Source: Mucilaginibacter sp. UBA5151
GTDB lineage: Bacteria; Bacteroidota; Bacteroidia; Sphingobacteriales; Sphingobacteriaceae
Length of the DNA stretch: 37,605 nucleotides
Reading direction: 5' to 3'
Assembly (NCBI GenBank): GCA_002413785.1
Contig: DHXR01000085.1
Coordinates: 1-37,605, forward strand
This document shows, in pieces, positions 15,236 through 23,202 of the stretch. A program made the translations under genes and the position numbers. Numbering within the stretch: the stretch's first letter is position 1; the number at the start of each line of letters is the position of its first letter. The notes under the pieces were generated by a model. The model saw only the letters and a list, made by a program, of their open reading frames with translations, did no database searches and was not told where the DNA came from.

Positions 15236-16255
15236 TCAGCTGATTATGTTTACTTCACGTTGTAGCAAAACGCCAAATTTTACGTACACACTGTCTATAA
15301 TTTGCGACGAAAATGCATAAACCTCTGCACCGGAGGCATCCCCGTGATTTACCAGCACCAGGGCCTGGTTCTTCCAGGTGCCGGTATGGCCGGCCACTTT
15401 CCCTTTCCAGCCGCATTGCTCAATCAGCCAGCCGGCGGCTAACTTAATTTGCGCATCCCCGGTGGGGAAATGTACAATTTCCGGGAATTTTGTTTGAAGC
15501 GGCCTAAACTGATCTGCGCTGATAACCGGGTTTTTAAAAAAGCTGCCGGCATTACCAATGGTTGACGGATCTGGCAATTTGGAAACACGGATATGCGAAA
15601 CCACCTGCGATACATCCTTTAAAGTTGGCACTGTGATATGGCGATGCGCCAGTTCCTGCTCAATGGCGCCATATTTTAAATTGAAATGCGGGATTAGCGA
15701 TAGTTGAAATTTTACCGATATAATAATATATTGTCCCCTTAGTTCGCTTTTAAAAACACTTTCGCGGTAGTCAAAACGGCAATCCTCTTTGCTGAATGTT
15801 CTGAATTTGCCTGTTGCCGGTTCAAAGGCATTGCAACTGCGGAAAACATCTTTCAGTTCCACGCCGTAAGCGCCGATGTTTTGTATGGGTGAGGCCCCCA
15901 CTGACCCGGGGATCAGGCTCAGGTTCTCCAAACCTGCATAGCCCCTTATCACACAAAAATTCACCAGGTCATTCCACACTTCACCCGCACCCGCTTCAAT
16001 AAAAACCTCATTTTGACTGATACGGTGCTCAATACCGCGGATATTGATCCTTATAACAAGGCCATCGAAATCATTTAAGAGCAGCATGTTACTGCCGCCG
16101 CCCAAAACCAGTGTTTTAGTTTGCTTCCACTGCGGATCTAAAAAAAGCTCAGTCAGTTCTTCTTTACGGTTTATTTCAACAAAATATTCCGCATTGGCAT
16201 CAATGCCAAAAGTGTTAAAATTTTTAAGGGAGACATTTTCCTGTATCTGAAGCAT
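15236..16255 (-). CDS. murB: UDP-N-acetylmuramate dehydrogenase (UDP-N-acetylenolpyruvoylglucosamine reductase)
   Basis: MurB reduces UDP-GlcNAc-enolpyruvate to UDP-MurNAc with NADPH and FAD in cytoplasmic peptidoglycan precursor synthesis. The protein has 339 residues from the ATG at 16255, which places the family start (NVSLKNFNTFGIDA) near the N-terminus. An upstream ATG at 16327 adds a Cys/Pro-rich stretch foreign to the family. The FAD-binding part shows LVLGGGSNMLLL and GLENLSLIPGSVGASPIQNIGAYG. The catalytic serine region is NAGSFFKNPVIS, and the C-terminus LLQREVNII carries the conserved Glu. The length matches the long (type I, E. coli-like) MurB. The gene stands alone. Confidence 0.95.
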   Translation of the reverse strand: MLQIQENVSLKNFNTFGIDANAEYFVEINRKEELTELFLDPQWKQTKTLVLGGGSNMLLLNDFDGLVIRINIRGIEHRISQNEVFIEAGAGEVWNDLVNFCVIRGYAGLENLSLIPGSVGASPIQNIGAYGVELKDVFRSCNAFEPATGKFRTFSKEDCRFDYRESVFKSELRGQYIIISVKFQLSLIPHFNLKYGAIEQELAHRHITVPTLKDVSQVVSHIRVSKLPDPSTIGNAGSFFKNPVISADQFRPLQTKFPEIVHFPTGDAQIKLAAGWLIEQCGWKGKVAGHTGTWKNQALVLVNHGDASGAEVYAFSSQIIDSVYVKFGVLLQREVNIIS

Positions 16256-16495
16256 GCAGCAATTTATCGGACAGGGCGAATTTCGGAATTTAATTGGTAG
16301 GATTTCACTGATTTGATACGATTTCACCGATTACATTTGTCAAAATTCCTTTTTCATCTTAATTTCATAATCGCCCCCTACTTTAGTTGCGTAAACATTA
16401 GCGATATTCCGCATTTCCCCCCTGACTGGCGAAGTTTTATAGCGAAGGTTTTTTATTAAAATATTTCTTATACGGCATTTAAATTCTACCAGTTT

Positions 16496-17425
16496 ATGTT
16501 AGCTATAAAGACCTTAGCCCCCAAATCAGTGATATTCAGGCGCCTTGTACGCCTGATGGGTAATCAGTTTGAAATTAGTGTAGTTGGCAGCGACCCCAGT
16601 TGGGCCGATGAACGCATAAACGATGCCATAGCTGAAATAACCCGTGTTGAAAAACTGCTCAGTACTTTTAGTGACGATACCCCTATTAATGCCATAAACC
16701 GCAATGCTGGTATTAAACCTGTAAAAACAAATCCCGAAATTTTCCGGCTGATCGACCGTTCGTTAAAAATAGCGGAACTTACCCACGGTATATTTGATAT
16801 TACCTATTATGCCGAAAAGGGGGCTGATAATTTCGAAGCGAATGGTACTGCAACCGCTGTAAGGAAAATAAACTCCCAAAACATTGTGCTTGATGCGAAG
16901 GAGCAAACCATCTTTTTGAAAGAAAAGGGCATGCGCATAAGCTTTGCCGCCAATATTAAAGGATATGCGGCCGACAGGGCCAAATACGTACTGCAAATGC
17001 AGGGTGTTAGCAGCGGTGTTATTAATGCCGGAGGAGATTTGCTTACCTGGGGCGCAAACCCCGACAATGAACCATGGACAATAGCGACAGCGGACCCCGC
17101 TCAAAAAACGCAACCTTTTGCGGAGGTTGAGATCAGTAATATGGCTATAGCGACATCGGTAAATATTGGAAAACAAACTGCCGTCATCAATAAAAAATAT
17201 TCGGGCATGATTAACCCTAAAAAAGGCTTTCCGGTTAGCAGAATTAAAAGCGTAAGCATTATAAGTACTTGCGGCGAAATGGCTGATTCAATGGCCGGCC
17301 CGGTAATGGCTATGGGTGTTAATGCCGGAATGTATCTGATAAACCAATTAAATCAACTGGCCTGCATCATTATTGATGATCATGACCGTGTATATACATC
17401 CAAAGATGTAAGTATCATCAATTGA
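16496..17425 (+). CDS. ApbE-like FAD:protein FMN transferase, divergent at key positions
   Basis: A 309-residue ApbE family protein. The N-terminal region (MGNQFEISVVGSD, LLSTFSDDTPINAINRNAG), IKGYAADRAKYVL near 155 and GVINAGGDLLTWG near 174-186 fit the family. Several normally fixed positions differ. The ATSG motif reads ATSV (Val222), the H-x-IDPxTG motif reads YSGMINPKKG (Gly237 for His, Asn240 for Asp), and the D-x-x-x-T metal site keeps Asp264 but has Gly268 for Thr. ApbE flavinylates secreted proteins with FMN. This copy may have lost or changed that activity. There is no clear signal peptide. It is the first of a rightward run with a secreted Lys-rich protein, a barrel-like protein and a two-component pair. 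Confidence 0.8.
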   Translation: MLAIKTLAPKSVIFRRLVRLMGNQFEISVVGSDPSWADERINDAIAEITRVEKLLSTFSDDTPINAINRNAGIKPVKTNPEIFRLIDRSLKIAELTHGIFDITYYAEKGADNFEANGTATAVRKINSQNIVLDAKEQTIFLKEKGMRISFAANIKGYAADRAKYVLQMQGVSSGVINAGGDLLTWGANPDNEPWTIATADPAQKTQPFAEVEISNMAIATSVNIGKQTAVINKKYSGMINPKKGFPVSRIKSVSIISTCGEMADSMAGPVMAMGVNAGMYLINQLNQLACIIIDDHDRVYTSKDVSIIN

Positions 17426-17637
17426 AAAAAATTTAATTTCGGTTTATTCATCCCGTAATGAATAAATAAAAGCTAAATTTACCCTTTTGCTGAACTTATA
17501 AAAGTTTGGCATTTTGATGGTGAACGCCTCTAATAGATTTTTAATAAACTCAAATTATACAACCTGCGCGGTTAATTAAATGCATGCAGTTTAATTGAAT
17601 GCCATTTGAATATAATTTTAATATTTCCCCCATCTCA

Positions 17638-17988
17638 ATGATAAAGTGGTTTGCGTATATTGTCGTGTTATTGATATTTGCACCATGTTTATCGTCTGCT
17701 AAAATAAAAAATCATCATTTTAATGCTTTTTCTGATAGTTTGGGGTTAAGTTTGCCATTAAAACAATTGGCAGGCGATACGTCAACAACAAAAAACAACA
17801 AGAAACAGGATCAGGATGATAAAAAGAAAATAAAAGAAGTAGCAAAAACTAAAAAACAACCAAAGCCCGAAAAAGTAGAACCTGCTAACAACACGGCCGC
17901 TGCACAAAGCAAACCAAAGCCGAAAAGGCAGCGAAGGCCTGAAGGCCTTGAAAGGCCGCCGGAAATACCGAGAAGAAATGGCAATTAA
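17638..17988 (+). CDS. Small secreted Lys/Pro-rich protein of unknown function
   Basis: The protein has 116 residues from the ATG at 17638. An ATG at 17599 adds 13 residues before the signal peptide. The signal MIKWFAYIVVLLIFAPCLSSA is followed by a low-complexity, strongly basic tail rich in Lys, Pro, Gln and Asn (KKQDQDDKKKIKEV, then KPKPKRQRRPEG) that is probably disordered. No known domain is recognised. It lies 212 bases after the ApbE-like gene and 27 bases before the barrel-like gene, so it is likely expressed with the latter. A basic tail of this kind could bind an acidic surface or polymer; that is a guess. Confidence 0.65.
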   Translation: MIKWFAYIVVLLIFAPCLSSAKIKNHHFNAFSDSLGLSLPLKQLAGDTSTTKNNKKQDQDDKKKIKEVAKTKKQPKPEKVEPANNTAAAQSKPKPKRQRRPEGLERPPEIPRRNGN

Positions 17989-18015
17989 TAAATTTACCTG
18001 AAATTTTTTTAATTA

Positions 18016-18909
18016 ATGAAATATTACTTCGTGTTACTTTCCCTGATAATTTGTATTGCTGCAAATGCTGCGGCGGTAAAACCATACCCCTATTTTCGCG
18101 GGTCAAGCCACATTATTGCTGATTCAGATAGCGTGATCAGGAAAAGGTCTATTTCAGTTGGGGCCAATTATGGCAGTGATTTTCAATTTTTTGGGCGTAC
18201 CGGGCCGGTTACCTACCCCTTTTTAAGTGTCGATGCTATATACAATTTCAAATCGGGCATATTCGTCTATGCTTCGCCGGTACAGGTAATTGGTTATTAC
18301 CCGCTTATAGATGAAGTTGACCTTGGGGCCGGCTATCTATTTAACTATTCAAAAAAGATTTCCGGCACCATTAGTTACTCCCGGTTTATATTTAATAAGA
18401 ATACTGCAAAGGTGATAAAATCAGCTTCGTCAAACGATATAAATTTCAAAAACTCCTTCGACTGGAAACTTGCAAAATCAAGCGTGGTATTCGACTACCT
18501 GTTTGGGAGCGCCAACGACTATTTCGTCACGCTGAATACATCAAAATACATCGAAACTGACTGGGGAGTTTTTGATGATAAAGATTATCTTTCATTCAAT
18601 CCATCCATCAGCGCTATTTTTGGCACTCAGAACTTTGTGGGAAGGTATTCTTCCGAACACCTGGAAAATATCGCTGCAGCCAATGATTTCAACCTATACG
18701 ATGGCGTATCCCCGCCTCCATTTCCACGTTATAACAACGGGAGGTTTACGGCTCTTAATTACAGTGTTAAATTGCCTGTTGCCTATAACAGGCCCCACTA
18801 TACTTTTGAAGCTTCATGGAAATATTCTATCCCACTGAATGTTGAAGGCGCTTTGAAAAACAGGCATGAAGTTTTTTTTAATTTAACATTTTACTACCTA
18901 TTTTTTTAA
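18016..18909 (+). CDS. Putative outer-membrane beta-barrel protein
   Basis: The 297-residue protein has a signal peptide (MKYYFVLLSLIICIAANAAA) and then a series of short alternating, aromatic-rich strands, such as SISVGANYGSDFQFFG, FVYASPVQVIGYY, VDLGAGYLFNYS, ISGTISYSRFIF and SVVFDYLFGS. It ends in a final strand HEVFFNLTFYYLFF with a terminal Phe, as Bam-inserted outer-membrane proteins do. No named family is recognised. It lies 7 bases upstream of the response regulator gene, so the three genes 18016-20921 are almost surely one operon. The two-component system may sense a state tied to this protein. Confidence 0.75.
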   Translation: MKYYFVLLSLIICIAANAAAVKPYPYFRGSSHIIADSDSVIRKRSISVGANYGSDFQFFGRTGPVTYPFLSVDAIYNFKSGIFVYASPVQVIGYYPLIDEVDLGAGYLFNYSKKISGTISYSRFIFNKNTAKVIKSASSNDINFKNSFDWKLAKSSVVFDYLFGSANDYFVTLNTSKYIETDWGVFDDKDYLSFNPSISAIFGTQNFVGRYSSEHLENIAAANDFNLYDGVSPPPFPRYNNGRFTALNYSVKLPVAYNRPHYTFEASWKYSIPLNVEGALKNRHEVFFNLTFYYLFF

Positions 18910-18916
18910 AACTGGC

Positions 18917-19600
18917 ATGAATGTTTTGATAATCGAAGATGAAAAGGCGCTTGCCGATGAACTGGAAATCTTCCTGACCAATTATAATTATATCTGCGAG
19001 GTATGTTTTAACGGGGCGTCCGCATCTGAAAAAATAGCCGTTAACCTTTATGACTTTATTTTAATAGACCTGGGTTTGCCCGATTATGATGGCCTTGAAT
19101 TGCTGAAAGAAGCAAAAAAGAATAACCCGGAAGCGGTTTGCATCATATTAACTGCCCGCGCCGAAGTTTATGACCGTGTAAAAGGACTGGATCTTGGGGC
19201 CGATGATTATTTACCGAAACCATTTTCTTTACTCGAACTGCAAAGCAGGATGCAGGCCATAACGCGCAGAAAATTTGGCTTAAAACAAAATGTTATTGAC
19301 CTGGGGGGGTTCTTAATAAACCTGCCCGACAGAATGATCAGTTATCATAACGCTGAAATAAGTAACATAACCAAAAAGGAATTTGACCTGATAGCCTATT
19401 TGATTTTACATAAAAACAGGACATTGACACGTTCCCAGTTAAGTGAACATATTTGGGGAAGTGTAATAAACGATGATTACGATTCCAATTATATTGATGC
19501 GCATATTAAAAACATCCGTAAAAAATTAAATGTTTATGCATCGCCCGACTGGCTTGAAACTGTGCGCGGTTTAGGTTATAAAATAAAAATTAATACTTAG
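18917..19600 (+). CDS. Response regulator, OmpR/PhoB family
   Basis: A 227-residue DNA-binding response regulator. The receiver domain (1-120) has the acidic pair in IIEDE, the phosphoacceptor Asp51 in FILIDLGLPDYDG, ARAE with the switch threonine region (IILTARAE), and the conserved Lys in YLPKPFSLLEL. The C-terminal winged helix (about 130-227) has NITKKEFDLIAYLILHKNRTLTRSQLSEHIWG and HIKNIRKKL, then TVRGLGYKI. It is followed after 4 bases by its kinase gene. Targets are unknown; the barrel-like gene just upstream is a candidate for autoregulation. Confidence 0.95.
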   Translation: MNVLIIEDEKALADELEIFLTNYNYICEVCFNGASASEKIAVNLYDFILIDLGLPDYDGLELLKEAKKNNPEAVCIILTARAEVYDRVKGLDLGADDYLPKPFSLLELQSRMQAITRRKFGLKQNVIDLGGFLINLPDRMISYHNAEISNITKKEFDLIAYLILHKNRTLTRSQLSEHIWGSVINDDYDSNYIDAHIKNIRKKLNVYASPDWLETVRGLGYKIKINT

Positions 19601-19604
19601 GCAT

Positions 19605-20921
19605 TTGAAACTTAAAACAAAACTTACACTGTTTAATACCCTATCGAAACTGGTAATTGTAACACTGTTTATTTTGTTGTTGCCTGCATTGATCAGAAAT
19701 ATCAACCAGAATTTTACTGATAACAAACTCCGGAAGCAAAAAACCAAGGTGTTGCAACTCATAAAAGCAGCAGGAATAAAAGATTATGTTTATGCCGCCT
19801 ATTCTCCCCTTAAGGAGGAATATTACAGCCTTGATGAAGATTCACTGAATGAACACCTTGACACAATAATAAACGAAAAACGCAAAATTGAAGGAGATAC
19901 TATAGAATACCGCATCCTCAGCTATAATTTTGCGGTCAGCAAAAAAAATTACCTCCTTGAAATCGGAAAGAGTGTGGATACGATAGGCGAAACAAGCACT
20001 CCCCTGCAAAATATCGCTTTTGAAGTTTTGGTTGGCATGATACTACTGACAATCCTGGCCGACCAGGTATATAGCAATTATGTTTTAAAGCCTTTGGACC
20101 TGATTATTAAAACAAAATTAATTGCGCTTAAATTTCCAAATTTGGGTTCCTATCAAAAGGTAAAAACGTCCACTTCTGATTTTGAGTACCTGGATATCAG
20201 CATCCATAAAATGATCAAAACCATTGAAAGTACTTTTCAAAAGGAACGGGAGTTTATTTCAAATGCATCGCACGAGTTAATGACCCCCATATCTATCCTT
20301 CAGTCGAAGATCGAAAATATGTTTGAGCGGGAAGATATCGGAGACGATTTTAAGGCCCGGTTACTGGAGATGCAAAAAATATTGAACCGGTTAAAAAGTA
20401 TAACTAAAACCCTGCTGCTGATATCACAAATTGAAAATGAGCAATTTTTAAAGGAAGATAAAATTTCACTGACTGCTTTATTAGGCGAAGTTTACGATGA
20501 AATATCAATAAGGCTGCAGGACAAAAATATCAGCTATGAAGCTATCCTGCCCGAAGAATGGGTTTTGTTAAACGTGAACAAATTTTTGCTGTTTAACCTG
20601 TTTTTCAACCTGATAAATAACGCCATAAAATATAACCACGAAAATGGCGAAATAAAAATTGTTGCAAGCCGTGAAAACAATATTTTCATGGTCAGAATAA
20701 TTGATACCGGTATCGGGATCAGCGCTGAAGACCTCCCTTTAATTTTTAACAGGTTTAAAAAGTTCAGGCAATCATTGCAGCAGGACAGTTTTGGGCTTGG
20801 CTTGCCAATTGTAAAGTCGATTGCCGCGTTTCATAAGATCAAAATTGAAGTGGCGTCAGAAAAAGATAAAGGGAGCACATTTAAGCTTATTTTCCCTGCC
20901 GAGATGATCCAGATTGATTAA
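19605..20921 (+). CDS. Sensor histidine kinase
   Basis: A 438-residue membrane kinase starting at a TTG (19605), 4 bases after the regulator stop. No ATG fits as well in front of the first membrane segment. A transmembrane helix at about 14-34 is followed by a roughly 105-residue periplasmic sensor region (35-140), then a second helix at about 139-158. The HisKA domain carries His223 in FISNASHELMTPISIL. The HATPase domain has NLINNAIKYN (N box), DTGIGIS (G1) and GLGLPIVKSIAAFH (G2). A canonical HAMP is not obvious in the linker. It is the partner of the response regulator. The low-level translation expected of TTG fits a sensor kinase. Confidence 0.93.
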   Translation: MKLKTKLTLFNTLSKLVIVTLFILLLPALIRNINQNFTDNKLRKQKTKVLQLIKAAGIKDYVYAAYSPLKEEYYSLDEDSLNEHLDTIINEKRKIEGDTIEYRILSYNFAVSKKNYLLEIGKSVDTIGETSTPLQNIAFEVLVGMILLTILADQVYSNYVLKPLDLIIKTKLIALKFPNLGSYQKVKTSTSDFEYLDISIHKMIKTIESTFQKEREFISNASHELMTPISILQSKIENMFEREDIGDDFKARLLEMQKILNRLKSITKTLLLISQIENEQFLKEDKISLTALLGEVYDEISIRLQDKNISYEAILPEEWVLLNVNKFLLFNLFFNLINNAIKYNHENGEIKIVASRENNIFMVRIIDTGIGISAEDLPLIFNRFKKFRQSLQQDSFGLGLPIVKSIAAFHKIKIEVASEKDKGSTFKLIFPAEMIQID

Positions 20922-21170
20922 AACCACGATTCGCACAGAGCACTGGCAGTAAAAAAGACGCTTTAAAATGGAAAACGAATTGCGATAACCACATTTTAAT
21001 ACATAAATTTGCTGATAATGAGTTGTAAAGCTCAAGGCAAAAAAATTAATTAATTAGCGGGGCAAGATTAAACCATCAGAGTAATTTTCGGTCTAATAGC
21101 TGATTAATAATTTCAGGAAATTTTATACTTAAAAAAGGAAAAATCTGTTAAATAATAGTTTTATGAAAAT

Positions 21171-21980
21171 ATGAAAAGGATTTATAAGTATGCTTCCGGT
21201 ATGTTTTTAACCGGACTATTTTCAGCATTAATGATCACAGGCGCCAGCGCCCAACGGGGTGGTAGTCATTCCGGTGGTGGTGGTGGCGGTGTGCATCTGA
21301 GCGGAGGGTTTGGCGTTCATAACAGCACCGGACTAAGTTCGGGCTTTCGCGGCAACCAGAATGTCGGCGTGAGATCTGCCATTGCTTACAGGGCTGGTGT
21401 TGGTTATTTTGCAGGCGCCGGTTATAACAGCGGTGCATTTTACCGGCCGGGCTTTGGCTATTATGGTTATCCGCATATCGGGTTCTATTTGGGCTTTTTG
21501 CCGTTTGGTTATTATCCATTTTATTGGGGTTCGTCCTTATATTATTATTATGACGGTATATTTTATAGCCCGTATGATAACGGGGGCTACCAGGTTACAG
21601 CCCCGCCGATTGGCGCAGCTATCCCTAACCTGCCTGAAAACGCCCGCCCTATTAAAATAGACGGTGTGCAGTATTACGAACTGGATGGCGTTTATTACAA
21701 GGAAGGGCTTAACGATAAAGGCAAAAAAATATACATCGTAGCCGGAAAAGACGGCGAATTAAATACCGCTGATAGCGTTACTGACCCTAATGCCACAGTT
21801 GCGGCGCCACAGGTTGGTGATATCGTAAACCAGCTCCCTGATGATTGCCGGAAGGTGATACTGAACGGTAAAAAATACTATGTATCGCCAAATGGCATTT
21901 ATTACGAAAAAGTAACTGATCCCGATGGCAATGTTGGCTACCGGATAGCAAGCCTGCCGGAAGACGATAAAGGCGCTTAA
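21171..21980 (+). CDS. Secreted Gly/Tyr-rich protein, DUF6515-like
   Basis: The 269-residue protein has a signal peptide (MKRIYKYASGMFLTGLFSALMITGASA). A Gly-rich segment with a run of five Gly and then Gly/Tyr/Phe-rich repeats (YFAGAGYNSGAFYRPGFGYYGYP) follow. The C-terminus holds two related units: LPENARPIKIDGVQYYELDGVYYKE at about 154-178 and LPDDCRKVILNGKKYYVSPNGIYYEK near 218-243. This YY-x-DGVYY pattern is that of DUF6515 proteins, of unknown function in the Bacteroidota envelope. It stands alone with a terminator downstream. The region upstream (20922-21170) shows only AT-rich sequence that presumably holds its promoter. Confidence 0.78.
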   Translation: MKRIYKYASGMFLTGLFSALMITGASAQRGGSHSGGGGGGVHLSGGFGVHNSTGLSSGFRGNQNVGVRSAIAYRAGVGYFAGAGYNSGAFYRPGFGYYGYPHIGFYLGFLPFGYYPFYWGSSLYYYYDGIFYSPYDNGGYQVTAPPIGAAIPNLPENARPIKIDGVQYYELDGVYYKEGLNDKGKKIYIVAGKDGELNTADSVTDPNATVAAPQVGDIVNQLPDDCRKVILNGKKYYVSPNGIYYEKVTDPDGNVGYRIASLPEDDKGA

Positions 21981-22002
21981 TTGTTATCGTTATAAAATAT
22001 TC

Positions 22003-22036
22003 AAAGGCTTTCCGATACACCGGGGGCCTTTTTTAT
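22003..22036 (+). terminator. Rho-independent terminator after the DUF6515-like gene
   Basis: AAAGGC pairs with GCCTTT and TCCG with CGGG around a short ATACAC loop, followed by a run of six T. It starts 22 bases after the stop codon. Confidence 0.7.
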
Positions 22037-22079
22037 GTTTGGTATCGTTGAAATGTTTACATTTATCTTTATATCCAAA

Positions 22080-22583
22080 ATGAAAACATTAAAAGTATTT
22101 TTATTCCTGCTGACACTTACCGTCGGCATTGCCAAAGCACAGTTCACCAGGGCCGAATTACAGGTTAGCGGCCTGAACTGTGCCCTTTGTGCTAAAACCA
22201 CAGAAAAATCACTCAGGGCCCTCCCTTTTATTGCAGATGTTAAGCCCGATCTGATGCGTAATATTTATGTGTTAACGCTTAAAAACGACAAACCGGTCAA
22301 CTTCGACAAGATCGCTGCTATAGTTCATGAAGAAAACTTTTTTATCAGCAGCCTCAAAGCCACCTTTAATTTTGACAATGTAAAGGTGGTCAATAACTTT
22401 TTTGGCTATGGCGGCAATACTTTTGAATTGATGAACGGGGCCGGTAAAATACTGAACGGCCCCGTAGAATTAACTTTGGTTGATAATGGTTTTGCCCCCC
22501 GGTCGGTATCAAAAAAATACCTTAGCCGGCTTAGCGCTGATACCGCGGGAAACCCCGGACGGATCTATCACCTTGCTATTTAG
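22080..22583 (+). CDS. Secreted heavy-metal-associated (HMA) domain protein
   Basis: The protein has 167 residues from the ATG at 22080. An ATG at 22035 would add 15 residues that partly overlap the upstream terminator. The signal peptide is MKTLKVFLFLLTLTVGIAKA. An HMA-like fold follows, with the metal-binding motif LNCALCAKTTEKSL (CxxC) at about residues 34-47 and a second half LKNDKPVNFDKIAAIVHEENFFISSLKATF. The last 70 residues are not recognised. HMA domains bind Cu(I), Zn or similar ions. A periplasmic version could pass metal to a resistance or cofactor protein, but no partner is next to it. Its stop lies one base from the convergent DinB gene's stop. Confidence 0.8.
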   Translation: MKTLKVFLFLLTLTVGIAKAQFTRAELQVSGLNCALCAKTTEKSLRALPFIADVKPDLMRNIYVLTLKNDKPVNFDKIAAIVHEENFFISSLKATFNFDNVKVVNNFFGYGGNTFELMNGAGKILNGPVELTLVDNGFAPRSVSKKYLSRLSADTAGNPGRIYHLAI

Positions 22584-22584
22584 T

Positions 22585-23109
22585 TCAAAATGTCTTAACC
22601 GTTTCCGTAATGTGTGCCAGGTGATGGTTACTATGCCAGGCATATAAGGCAAGCGCCCTTTTCAGCTGCATGGTTTGGCCCGAAGCCGGGTGTACAAAGG
22701 TGCGGTTCCACTCTTCTTCGGTAAAACTTTCAAGCAGGGCCACCCAATGCAGGTGTATTCCTTCAATTATTTTCAGGGACGATTCAACGGGTAAACGGTA
22801 ATCGGGCAACAGGGCCCAATCCGCCTCTTCGTAGGGTTTTATGGTCGGGTTTTCTTCCGTTAGCGCCCATTTAAAACGTAATAAGGAGTTAACATGGCTA
22901 TCGGCAACATGGTGCACTACCTGCCGCAGGGTCCATCCGCCGGTGCGGTATGGGGTATCAAGTTGTTTTTCATTTAACCTGATAATCGCATGGCGCAATT
23001 TACCGGGAAATAGCTTAATCGTAGTGGTCCAATGCCTGATATCATCGGTAGTGTAGGATACCGGCGCTTTAAATTTCCCGATGGGGTACCTTAGTAGTTC
23101 GTCTGTCAT
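22585..23109 (-). CDS. DinB superfamily putative metal-dependent hydrolase / bacillithiol transferase (YfiT-like)
   Basis: A 174-residue four-helix-bundle protein of the DinB superfamily, closest by pattern to Bacillus YfiT and BstA. The metal-site histidines match that group: H67 in VVHHVADSH, and H159 and H163 in AWHSNHHLAHI. The start YPIGKFKAP and the GGWTLRQVVHH segment are family hallmarks. Bacteroidota make bacillithiol, so transfer of this thiol to electrophiles or drugs is the likely role; metal-dependent hydrolysis was the earlier proposal. The gene stands alone, tail to tail with the HMA protein gene. Confidence 0.88.
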   Translation of the reverse strand: MTDELLRYPIGKFKAPVSYTTDDIRHWTTTIKLFPGKLRHAIIRLNEKQLDTPYRTGGWTLRQVVHHVADSHVNSLLRFKWALTEENPTIKPYEEADWALLPDYRLPVESSLKIIEGIHLHWVALLESFTEEEWNRTFVHPASGQTMQLKRALALYAWHSNHHLAHITETVKTF

Positions 23110-23202
23110 GGTCGTAAAAAAAAATTAAATTAAGTATTATTTTTATCTGCAACAAGCTTTTGCGCTATTTTAGCATTTCATATTCGATTATTTTAAGTTC
23201 TG

